The notes under the pieces were generated by a model. It searched no databases. It had not been told where the DNA came from and worked only from the letters and a program-made list of their open reading frames with translations. Shown in pieces: positions 10,901 to 22,900 of a stretch of 64,000 nucleotides of DNA. The stretch's first letter is position 1; every line of letters begins with the position of its first letter. This stretch comes from Anas platyrhynchos (lineage: Eukaryota > Chordata > Aves > Anseriformes > Anatidae). Location: the NCBI RefSeq assembly GCF_047663525.1, contig NC_092589.1, positions 65,042,001 to 65,106,000 on the forward strand. The letters run 5' to 3'. Made by a program: the position numbers and the translations under genes.

Positions 10901-13726
10901 TATTTTTATATTAATTTGAGTACTGAATTCTAACTAGGCTGTTACCAAAAGTGTTCAGAAGGCCTCTGATATATATACATACACAGAAAATGTGTAACTG
11001 TCTACATATACATGTGTATATATGGCACTTTCACATCGTGTATCATTCCTTTGATACTGAGCTGTTGACTTCCAACATGTGTTCATGTTAACACATGATC
11101 TTCTAGCCCATGTGGAAGTGTATTAAAAAGAATCAAGTGAGTACCGTATGGGATTTAAACTGTTGCTTTATGTAAGAGGTACAAAACCTGGGTACTGATG
11201 TAACTAAAGATTGTGGAATGTACAGCTCTTGATATCCGTACTATTTGCTTATCTGTTCCTTGCTACCAGCAATACATTAGCAGTTTTCAAAATTCAAAAG
11301 ATGCAAATTGTCCATATTGTTCATTATTCCTATGCTGTCAGAAATCTGGTCATTATAAAAGCCATGCATAAATTCTGTGCGCTACCAATGTTAATGGGTA
11401 TAGCATGTCAAACTAAGATTTCATTTCTTTAACGTATCTAAATAGACAATTATTTTATGTTAAGCTGAAAATTTTAGTACAATATCTCTTGGCTTGTCCT
11501 ACAGCATTGTGCCGGTTACAGCAACAGCTATCTCTTGCATTCCTTTCACTTGCAGTACAAAAACTCAGTCTCAGTCATGCTGTGGGTTGCTCCATACTTA
11601 CTGAAATTTTGAGTGCTGTTTGTCAGAGATCAGCAAAAATTCCTTTAGTCTGAGAGCAGTGAAGCTTAAACCTCATGCTTTTCAGTGGTTAGCTTTCTCT
11701 AACTGAGCTGTTAAAAATAATCCTGTATTTATTAAAAAAGTAGTAGGTACTGACCGGCACTGTAAGAGATGGATTTTAAAAAGTAATTCAATGATAATAC
11801 CTTGCATGAGTCATTAATCATGAGTCACGATCAGCAGGCAATGATGTCCAATTTGTTTTCTAATCCAGCACTTGCTGATGCTCTTTATTGCCATAGTGAT
11901 AATATTAAAGAGCTGTTAATGCATATAACCATGCAGTTAAAAATGACAGACTCTTTTTTTGGTGGAATGAAATTTCCATATCTTAAAGCTGTTTCGCTCC
12001 GTACATTTTTTGACAAGTAAAATCTAGGAAGTATAAAAATGATCAAACAAATAAAATTTGTTTAGGGTTAGGTTAAGAACAGACTTTTTTTTTTTTACTT
12101 TTTTTTTTTTTTTTGTATCAAGCCAATCATTGTGGTTTCCTAGAGAATTAAGTGTCATCTTTCTTCTTATGAGGATTGGGGAGGCTTTGTATCCATTAAA
12201 AATGGGAAACTAATTGCTCTGTGTTGAATCAAGCATAGTGCAAGCTGCGTTTTGCAGCAAGAGCCTACACCTATCCATGCTTTAGCGTTTGTTCTCTCCT
12301 GGCCAAAAATTAGTAGCTGGGTGGGAGGTTTTATTGCATGAATGTATGTTGGGGAATAAAGATTTAGAGCAACAGCTTGCTTTCAGTGCTTTGTGTGGAT
12401 TGCCGTAAGTCAAAGTTGAGTGAATTAAATAAATTTGACACTTTATTCCCTTATGTTCTTTTATTTATTTATTTAGTGTTCTGGCACCTTGCTGTACTAC
12501 ATGACATGAGAAAATGGAAGATGTTTTCTCTTCTGAGAGCCTGAATATCAGAAGAAGAATTTGGCTAAGAAATTGCCTTTGGAAATATGTTTCCACTGTT
12601 TAAAAAAAAAAAAAAAAAGCAATTTTAAAAGCTTTGAAGGATGATAGCTGAGATGATATTTGAATGTTCATAGATACAGAGCAGTAGGTTGATGTTAAAT
12701 ATGAGCTAACTGATCTTGTTTTCAATCAGATTTTAACTTTATTAAATTTTTATTAAAAAAGATAAATAATAATATTTTATAATGACTTCCTTGTTATGTC
12801 CTGGTGCACATGGTTACTTTGTAGAGTGGAAATAGTGGTATGTATGGAAAGAGTGGAATGAGCCGTGGGTGTTCTGGTACACAGAAGTAGACTACCAATA
12901 TTATGAAGCTTTGTAGAAAGCAAGGGCAATACTCCATTTACATGTATAATACTGCTCTACACTTTTCCTCCTTTGGGATATTGCATAGCTTCTGGTGCCC
13001 TGTGTCTGAGTGAGGTCAATTCCAAGTGGAACAACAGATACTGGAATGACTGAGAAAACATATGGTTGGCTTCTAGGGGCTAGGCAATCTAACCAGTTTT
13101 AAGATGGGATGTAATAAATAGGTTAATGGAATTAGATGATAGGGAGTTGACCTGAAGGTGTGAAAGATCTTTGGTTCCTAATTTTTTGAGTTCTTCAGTA
13201 TTTCTCCCAGGAACGTATTATTGTAATAGTTGCTTACAGAAAAACAGGAAGTCCTCTTCCTGAAAGCTAGAGGTTTCAGTAGGATTTCTTCTCCAACACA
13301 GATGTGGGTTTTTTGTGCATGTTTTGTTTGTTTGTTTTGGAGGGGAAGAGGGTTGGAAGATTAGTACAGAATACGTTGGTCTAATGGAATATGCAAGTAT
13401 TTTACTGCATTTCTTGAGCCTCTTCCGTGTTCTGTACCCAAATACTTTGGGGTAATTTTTACAAGAAAAGGTTTTAAAAGATGGTAATTTCTGTCTTAAC
13501 TGCTAAAATCACTGCATAAAACTCAAGCTGTTAACTTTGTGGGAGTAGTTTCAAACTAAGAATTTTGTGAATACAGTCTGTAATGACCAAATTTTTGTAG
13601 ACTTCTGCCATGCCATCCTCTTCATATTAGTTTCTGCTGTCCTGCTTCTCTTTCTTTCAGAAAGAAAACTGAGCTGGATCAGCTGGATCTCAAAGCAAAA
13701 TTTCCTTTTTTTTTCTTTTTTTCCAG
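7901..13726 (+). other. ECHDC1: ECHDC1 intron 1 (5' non-coding intron)
   Basis: This stretch separates the CpG island from the first coding exon. It holds no recognisable CR1 copy or coding exon. Visible items are a T-rich tract at about 12085-12114, an A-run at about 12600-12618, a TA-rich stretch near 10.97-11.03 kb, and a possible donor CCAG|GTAAGG at 9335 that could end an alternative 5' exon. The intron ends with two possible acceptors, at 13659-13660 and 13725-13726. Confidence 0.5.
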
Positions 13727-13948
13727 AAATGGCAGTTTCTCTATGCAAAAAAATATTTCAGACTGCAAAGAAGAGGATAATACAGCAGAGAAGGGTATCA
13801 CTGTATAATGTTGCTCATGGCTATGAGGAAGAATTGATAAAGAAGAAACTTCAGCAGTTTGCTGGTGGATCCATCAACCTTTCCAAAGAAGATAATGGCA
13901 TTGGAATACTTACTGTGAACAACCCGCAGCTAATGAATGCCTTCACAG
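13727..13948 (+). CDS. ECHDC1: ECHDC1 coding exon 1 (start codon exon)
   Basis: The acceptor is a long T-rich tract ending TTTTTTTCCAG at 13726, and the ATG lies two bases into the exon. It encodes residues 1-73 plus one base of Gly74, including [14 protein letters not shown], the first beta strands of the crotonase fold. The donor is ACAG|GTATTA. A second good acceptor, TTTCTTTCAG at 13660, would add 66 nt of 5' UTR without changing the start. Confidence 0.93.
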
Positions 13949-16900
13949 GTATTAATTAATTAACAGAGATGAGAATCTGGTTTTTGTGTTTGTTTTTGAT
14001 CCCCCCCACCCCCCTTCAGTTAGTTTTTCTAGGGTTTTGCATAAACAAAGTGAAAAGCTGTGCCTTACCATTCCTTAACTAAAAGAAATACTGGATTTTT
14101 AACCAGAGGTGTAGTAAAATTCCCTCTTCTTCATGGTACTTTTGCCCTAAACATCATAGATGCAAGAAGTTCCTAATGACATAAAGAATGTCTTGCAGAA
14201 CGTACCTCTCCTCTTTATTTTTTTTTTTTAATGAGGACCATTCTGCTACTGTGCTTTTTCTTATTTCTCCTTTTATTTTGCCTCTACTGCTCTTGAACTA
14301 TATGGTATTTTTATGGGGATGGGAAAATACGATCTTTGTTTTGTAGATGGTGTAGAAAGGGCGTTTATTATGTTGTTCTTTACCTCAAATCTTCCCTCTA
14401 ACTTAAGCTTCTGCAATTTGGTATTTTCTAGTTTCCCAGACTGACTTCCATTTCTTCTTCGCTTGTCTTGTACCTTAAATACTGATGTTTGTGAAAGACC
14501 TGATGAGTTGGGTATTCTCAGGTGTTGCAGATGAGGAATCTTCTTAAGTATTGTTCACTGTAAAAGCATATAGTTATCAAAACCAAGTGCTATATTTTAC
14601 TAGTCTTGAACAATGAGAAGCTTTTGATCTCCAAGATATGTATATTTGCTCTCTCTCTTTAACTGTCTAGCAATATTCCAATTTATTCAATTCTCTTCAG
14701 ACATAAGTGGCACACGTTCAGGGTCTACATGTGCCTGAACTTGAGCTGTTTGCAAGCCCGTAAGAATGCCTTTATCTCTTAATATTCTGAAATGGATGCA
14801 TTTGTCATCTTGTTGATTTCTTTTTTGCTGTTCTCTTTTCCTGCCCAGTTCTCACTGTTCCTTTGCTGTCAGCAAATAAGTTTGCAACACACTAGCAAAG
14901 CACAGAGCTGTTTACATGGAGAATGTCCACAAATGATTGTTAGCTGAAAGGAAGAAAACCTAACAGAACAACAGAATTTGTGGTAATTCACCCAGATGTC
15001 TCTGCAGTTGCTCTTTTGTTTCTTCTTAAAAGCTCATGTGTAAAATCATTGCGTAACATGAGAAGTTTAGTTAAAAGACGTTAGCATGGAGATTGTCTTT
15101 CTGAATACTTCCCTGTCAGCATACATGTTATTATACAATCATAATTACACTGCTCTTTGCTCTTTTTCTACAGTTTTTTTTTTTTTTTTTTTTTTTTTTT
15201 TGACTTAAAATAGAGCTGTTGAAACTACAGTTTATGGGCTGGGTGTTCATAGCTTTTTTGTTGTTTTGTTTGGAAGAATCATGAGAAGTGAGCAATAAAA
15301 GAGGAAGGACAGATAAAGCCCAGCCTGCTATGGGGATCAGATGTAATGGAAGTCAAGTTGCGGAAACCAAACCTAGAGCAGAGCAGGCCGAGGGGAGGCC
15401 TCATGGAGCACGAGGGGAGCGGAGGGGCAGGCGCTGAGCTCTGCTCTCTGGGGCAGTGACTGCACCTGAGGGAACGGCATGGAGCTGAGACAGGGGAGGG
15501 TCAGGCTGGGGGTTAGGGAAAGGTTCTGCACCCAGAGGGTGGTCAGGCACTGGGACAGGCTTCCCAGGGCAGTGGTCACAGCCTCAGGCCTGTTGGAGTT
15601 CAAGCAACATTTGGACAATGCTCCCAGACACATGGTCTGATTTTTGGGTGGTCCTGTGTGGAGCCAGGAGTTGGACGCAGTGATCCTTGTGGGTCCCTTC
15701 CAACTCAGGATATTCTGTGATTTTATGATTCTAAACTTTGAACTTACAACCGTGTTCCTTGTTTTCTGGGTGCTTGAAGGGAGGGTCTCAGAACTGATTT
15801 CCAGAAGTGCTGAGCAGTCACAACTGCTGTTTAGGCCACTGGTAGCTGTGCTTTGACTATACTGAGTGCTGTACAACGTTATTGTGCTGAAATCATATCA
15901 GACCTCTCAAATTGGACACTCAAAATTAGCAGGTATTTTCTCTCTGGCTTAGCTGGTGGTCTGTAATGTTATAAGACTGCTGTGAAAATAAATTATTAGT
16001 GAATGTGAATGACTTCAATGTTCTAGTAGCAAACAGAAGCTACAAAAAACTAAGAGGAAATTAATAGTTGTGTCTCTGTTGCAGACCCTGATTAGCATAC
16101 AGCAAATGATCCACGGGACCAGACAGTTCTGTTTTATAGGAGTGTGTAGAGCCCTCTAGAGAGCAGTACCCCATTTCGCTAGGTAATAGCCACAGAAATT
16201 TGCTCTGGAAAATCTTACAGTGGCAGTTTAGGAGATAACTGCTTTTTTTGACTGTGCACCTCTGCTAGAGATTTTTTTGTTGTTGCAGCAAGGAGAGTAG
16301 AAGCAGAGTCATGTTGGCCCCTTGGCCAAAACAAGTGATGGTATGGTACGTTAATTTACAATGCTCTTCACTTCAGTTTAACATCATTGTCTGTAATCCA
16401 TAGGTGCTGAGGAACTAGCAAGCACTTGATCTTTGTCCATTTGCTGTGAATTGAGTAATACCCTTCAGGGGAAGTGTGGAAAGGAATAGGATGTACAGCC
16501 CTCAAATTGCTTCAGCAAGACCTGGTTAACTTCATTTGCCAGAGCCTGTGAAATACCCTACCTCAAAGAAATTCTGTTAATGTTGTGTCTCAGAGCTTCT
16601 CAAGAGTGGCAGATATGAATTTATATGTACATATATGCTTCCTTTAGAAAGCTGCAAAACATCATTAAACTGCTGAGAGAAATTCCATTTGCCAGGCATT
16701 TACTTTGCACAGCAGCTTTTTATCTCAGAGGAATTATGTTTGTTCAAAGCTTGAGCAACTCATGGAACTGAAAGCAGAACAAAATTGTTGGCAAATTGCT
16801 AATGGGCAATGTGGAAGTTGTTATGCCTTTTTTCTCTTCTTAATTGGAATCTGATAGCCACCTGTTTGAAATGGTCTCTTTGGAAACAAATGCTAATAAT

Positions 16901-19900
16901 GTCAGTTTAAGCCTGGTGGAACCAATTTCAGCAACCTAACCTCTTGCTGAACTAAAGTTGAACTTTATTTAAAAGAGGAGGCCAGCCTGCAAGAACTAGA
17001 AGGTAATGACGATAAACTTATTTTCTAGAATTATAATATAGAATCTAGAATAATTTCTTGTTATTTCTAAATAAAAAGCTATTTATTCTTAGTTAACAAT
17101 TAAGATACAAACATGAAATATTGCAAGTACCTTCAGTGTTGTGAGGAGGATGAACTTACTGGTATCGTATGTTGAAGGACCAAGACTGGCAGAACGAGGA
17201 TTTGCTTTACTGTTGTGTCCTCATCATTGTATCAGACATCCCGTGATGTGTCTGTTGGTGAAATAATAATTCAGTGTTGTCAGTGTACACAGTAATGGAG
17301 GGAATCCTCTGCCAGGGAGAGGGGGCAGGTGCTCACCTCCTTCTCTTGTTCCACCCGCTATTGCATGCGGCTGGCTCATACAGTCCCTTTTTATAAGCTC
17401 AGTTTTTTGGTTACCTAGATTTTTGGTTCATAATACTCTCTGGAAAGGCTCTTCACTACCTCACTGCTTTCATTATTAAAAGCACCACAAACAGTGGTTG
17501 TGCTGTGTCTTGGCTCTGGCAAAGCTTTGATGCCAGTCCAAATAACTTTCATGTAAGAAACTTGAGAAATACACAAAAAGCAAAATCTGTGGTGTTGAAG
17601 CACACCTATTTAAAGAACTGTTTGCAGGAAAGACATTGAATATGCTGTCAGGCTGGGAAAGCATTTCAAGTGAAGACCAGTGGAAGCCTCTGCTAGCCTA
17701 GTTCTGCTCAGTATTTTCATTTGTATCTTGGGTGATGAATAGAAAGTGAACTGCTGAAATTATCAGATGACCCAGGATTGGAAGAACTTGCAAGAAGGTT
17801 ATTTGGAGCAGGGGAGTGGAATTCAAAGTGAAGTTGCTTAAGTGCTACAAAGAGCTCAAGATCAAAAAGGTGAAATTCAGTGAAAACAGATGTAATCTGC
17901 AACACACAAATAGCCTGAGCAAATTAGAAAAGCAAATGGAAAGGAACTGGTAAAAGTGCAGTTCTGGTATATAGGATGCCATTAAAAAAAAAAAAATTGT
18001 TCTGGTATATAATATTTAATGTCCATTTACTTCTTGCTTTCCTCAGGAACATGGTCTCAACTATTTCAGTGGCTGAGACCAAACCAAGGTGGAGGTCCTT
18101 TGTAAAGCATTCATTCTTGACCTGGTGCTGTGATGCCTACTTCATAAGGAACTGCAAGGAAAACAAGTAGGAAGAAAAAAATCTCAGGATGTTAGGATGG
18201 CTGCTAACAGGCAGTTTTAGGCCAGGAAATGTTCATTGTACATTCAGTGAAATGTGTGTACAGGTGTAGGATCAAAAAAATAAGAGATTTGGAAAAAAAT
18301 GAAAGGTTGCTTGAGATATTAATCTAAAGGTCATTTACATCTGAAGAAGGTAGGTCTGTCCATGTACATCCTCATCTAAGGAGGGTAGAGCTTAAAGCAT
18401 CATCATCCTGTAGTTATGCTGCATTTTAAAATTACTTTGTATAAATATTTTTCTCTTAAGAACATATGAGAGTCCTTCAGAGAGGAAGAGCTTTAAGTTA
18501 ATGTGGGTATGCTCAGTTGGTGTGGAAGATAGGACAAGGAGTAATGGCTTCAAACCCATTTTTTTGGGGGGTGGATTTAGATGAAATATAAGGAAGAAAT
18601 TCTTCACTCAGAGGGTGGTGAGGCACTGGCATAAGGTTGCCCAGAGAAGCTTCAAGAAGTGTTTTGACAAGCTCTCAGATACATGGTCTGATTTTTTATA
18701 TGTATATATATATAGATATATAAAAACTTTTTTGGGGTGGCCCTCCAGGGACCCAGGAGTTGGATTAAATGATCCTTGTGAGTCTCTTCCAATTTGGATA
18801 TTCTATAATGTGAAGTAGATTGAAAACAGAGATCTGTAAATGGATGAGAAAATGTTTCTTGCTAAGGAGTGAATACTTCTGGATGTCAGATGTTAATTCA
18901 CACCTCAGTGTTATGCAATAAAAGATGAAAAGAATCACGGGCATGGGCTGTTGCAGTAATTGTTCGAATTCCATATATAGTTGATGAAGAAAGGTAGATG
19001 TGGTCAGAGGTCTCTGGAAGTAAAGCCTGCCAATGTGAGTTCAGGCAGTTGCTTTGGGCAGTACATAAAACGAGTTTTCACTGAACAAACTAGATTCTAC
19101 TCTCAGCAACTCATGATGAAATGTCTGAAGTGTCCAAACCTCTCAATTCCACATTTTAAATGTGAGCTTTACATAGCTGTCTCACAGCACTGATAATTTT
19201 CTTCCCTTCATCCTTTTTTCCAGTTTCTTTAGAGCAGAAATAAAGTAACCCAAAAAAGTCTGTTGTGTAACTCCGGGGATTAGCACAGTTATAACTGTCT
19301 GTAGTATGAGAAAGCTCTTAAGTGAACATATGAGAATATCTGAAGTAAAAAGATGGTACTATTTAATCCATACAGTTGAAGCCTAGGATGTACTTTGTAA
19401 AGACAGCTTTTCTAGACAGTTACCCGGGAGGGAATAAAAGATGTTTCAGAGAAATTTCCTTTTTTATTGTTCTTTTGAAAAAGTTATTTTACTTCGATTT
19501 TTAAATCTATTTTCTTTTGGATGGATGCTTCTAAATGCCATTGGCCTTCAACACTGTTTGCTCTGCAGCCTTTTCCTTTTCCTTTTCCTTTTCCTTTTCC
19601 TTTTCCTTTTCCTTTTCCTTTTCCTTTTCCTTTTCCTTTTCCTTTTCCTTTTCCTTTTCCTTTTCCTTTTCCTTTTCCTTTTCCTTTTCCTTTTCCTTTT
19701 CCTTTTCCTTTTCCTTTTCCTTTTCCTTTTCCTTTTCCTTTTCTTCTTTTTTTAAATATATTTACATTTGAATATGCAGAGTGAAATGGCAGTGACATGA
19801 AAATGACTAGATGGACTGATTTGGATAGACACAAGAAGTTAATGTGTCCTGAATTTATGCAATTACAAACAAGAATAAATCAGGTAGAGTTTATGCTTAT

Positions 19901-22900
19901 GCCACTTGAATTTTTTGTTTTGTTTTGGTGAGTGTAATGCAAGCTGCAGAATACTCATCAGAATTTCAGGAAGTACATATTTGGATTAAAAACATGTCCG
20001 TGCTGGGCGGGGATTTAAGGTGATTCTTTCCCTTGTGTTTTTAAGCCTATCACATCTTAATGATAACTTGATTTTGGGAGTGAAGAATGTAGTGTAAAAC
20101 ATGCTGCTCATAGTCATTTTGTTCTAAGTATTGCTTCTCATCTCTCATAACAGGCACTATGATGCTAGAGCTCCAGGAGAAGGTAGCTGAACTGGAAAAC
20201 TGGAAGGATGGCAAAGGCCTTATCATCTGTGGTGCAGGAAATACTTTTTGTTCAGGATCTGATTTGAATACTGTCAAAGCAATACCCAACAGCCAGGCAA
20301 GTAGTGATACAAAGTTTTGGGAGAAAAATGAGCTTTTTGATATTCAGAGATCCCTATCAGACAGAGGTGTTTCACTGTGTTTATGCTGCAATTTTACATG
20401 CAAAGCACAGGATGGAGCTTTTCATGGTTTAAAAAATGCTGGCAACCACTTTAAGCCATGGCTTAAGTGTCACTGTAATTGATTCATAACTCTGAATTCC
20501 TACATGACTTACTCTTTTTAGCCTTTTCTTTTAAAAATCTCATTTTGGTTTCTCAGAACAGTATATGGTGCATTTACACATAAAATAACCCGTGCTTCAG
20601 TAGTTTGACCTTTAAAAGCAAAGACAAGTAATCACTTCTTATATATTCTCAAGTCAAAAACAAACTTAAGCAGCGTAGCTGCTATTTCAAGGAGGTTTCA
20701 ATTTTGTCAACACTATGTCTGGACCTGAATAAAATGGAAGAACAAATGTAACTCTTGTCCAGTTGAGCTTTGGCAATGATCCCTTAGTCCAGTTAGAGGA
20801 GTCATCTGTAATTTGGGGGTTGAAGAGCTTTTAGTAATGGCAGAAATCACTTCTGTTTTATTCAACCAATTGGCTGGATGGACGTGGTATTTGTCATAAT
20901 CTGCAGTACGGTCTGCCTTTCCATCTGGTGCAGGAAAGGCAAAATAATGGCCAAGAACGTTGAAGGATTTCTGTGCCTTTGAGTGGCTTCTCCTCTTCTT
21001 CCTCCTTCTCCTCTTCCTCTCATGTTCAGCTATTCCTAACCCTGAAACGAACCCAGATCCCCTGCCTGTTCTTTGTTGGTGAGCACTAATGTTAGGGTGA
21101 CCAAATCACGGCAGGCAAATTAATAGTGGTATTGTTAAAGAAAAATGTTTTCTTTCTGCCCTTGTAAACCTGGTTCCCAAGAACAATAACCTCATTCTGG
21201 AGTGAAACTTGAAAAGCTGGCTATCTGAAAAGCAGAAGAGGTTCTTGAAAGAACAGCTAAGAAGAAGAAGGCATGAAGGAGGTTTTCACTTTCTTTGTTC
21301 TCTGTCTAGAAGCCTTACAACAGAGGTTCCTAACGAGTAAGCAGCAGAGGACTTCTGAGCAGATGGAAATGATTTGTGAAGATGGACTAAATCCTGGCCT
21401 GCCTCAGAAATAGTGTGGCCAGCAGGGCTAGGGAAGTGGTTGTCCCCTTGGCACTGATAAGACCACGCCTCAAATGCTGAGTTCAGTTTTGAGCGCCTCA
21501 GTACAGGAGGATATTGAGTTGCTTGAGTGCGCTCAGAGAAGAGCAACGAAGCTGGTGAAGGCACTAGAAAACAAGACCTGCAAGGAGTGGCTGAGGGAAT
21601 TGCAGTTGTTTGGTGTAGAAAAGAGAAAGCTTGAGGGAAACCTCATCGCTCTCTAGAGCTACCTGAAAGGAGGTTGCATTGAGGGTGGTGTTTGTCTCTT
21701 TTCTCAGGTGACAAGTGATAGGACAAGAGGAAAAGGTCTCAAGTTGCACCAGGGGAGGTTTAGGTTGGACATTAGGAAGAATTCCTTGATAGACAGGTTG
21801 ATTAGGCGTTGGAACGGGTTGCCCAGGGGAGCGATGGAGTTCCCAGTCCCTGGAGGTATTTAAGAGACGAGTGGACATGGAACCAAGGAACATGGTTTAG
21901 TGATGGGACTCAGTAAGTCTGGGTGATGGTTGAACTTGGTGATCTTGAAGGTCTTTTCAAACCTAGATGATTCTGTGATTCTATTTTTCTATGACTATAA
22001 GTTCGTGCAGCAAAAAGAACCACTGGTACAGTTTCCTTTTCTACTTTATGAAAGTGACTTTCTTTTTCCTTGTATCTCCCAGCTGCACCCCAAGCTATTA
22101 ATCCTTTTTTTGTCTTTGCATGTCGTGCATACAATATTTTACCTGCCTTTCTTCTAACTAGTTTTCTTCTGACTCTGAGGACCATATTAGAGCTGAAAAT
22201 GTGATTATTCCACTAGACTCCAGTGAACATCTCTCTTATTCAGATCAAAAATACTCTGACTAGTAGCCTGATTTTTCTTATCAGGAAGACTTGAAGGGTA
22301 TGTTGTCCAGGACTCAAGTAACTCCATCTCTTTTGCTTTACACCTTTTTTATAAGCCCCCTTTAAGTACTGAAAAGCTGCAATAAGGTCACCCCAGAGCC
22401 TTCTCTGTAGGCTGAACAGCCCCAGCTCTCTCAGCCTTTCTTCATAGGAGAGGTGCTCCAGCCCCCTGATCAACGCTGTAGCCCTCTGGACCCATTCTGA
22501 CAGATCAACATCCTTCTTGTGCTGGGGGACCCAGACCTACACTCCAAGAAGGGCCTCACAAGGGCATAGCAGAGAGGGATAATTGCCTCCCTCAGCCTGC
22601 TGGCTGCTCCTCATGCTGCTGTCATGGCATCTTCTGTCTGCCAGAAATCTGTCCCTGAATACCATAATTCTGGTTGGCTGTGGGCAGAGTAGGTCTTGGG
22701 AGTACATGAATAAATTAACAGTAAATTGGCTGAAATTGTCCTATTCCTGTTGCAAGCCCCTATTCCAAGAGCTACTGAAGATTTACTGCATCTTTTCTTT
22801 CCCAGAGGTATGAGTCAGAAACTTTTAATTAAGGCAGATTCTTTAACGTGAAAACCCCTGTAAAACTGTTCATTAGAAATCAGTAAATACCGATACAGAT

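Larger units (their letters stand above)
13949..20153 (+). other. ECHDC1: ECHDC1 intron between coding exons 1 and 2
   Basis: About 6.2 kb starting GTATTA and ending AACAG. It contains two CR1 fragments in + orientation (15.4 and 18.5 kb), a 28-base T run at 15174-15201, and the perfect (TTTTCC)n tract at 19.57 kb. No other coding exon was seen. Confidence 0.85.

Noticed and set aside
12058-12075. Telomere-like TTTAGGGTTAGGTT
   Set aside because: About two imperfect units only; not an interstitial telomere array.
19441-19834. Phe-Leu, Phe-Pro, Phe-Ser and Gly-Lys repeat proteins
   Set aside because: All are translations of the (TTTTCC)n microsatellite.
20297-20482. Continuation of the ECHDC1 frame past exon 2 to a stop at 20482
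   Set aside because: Read-through into the intron; the conserved protein continues at 23853 instead.
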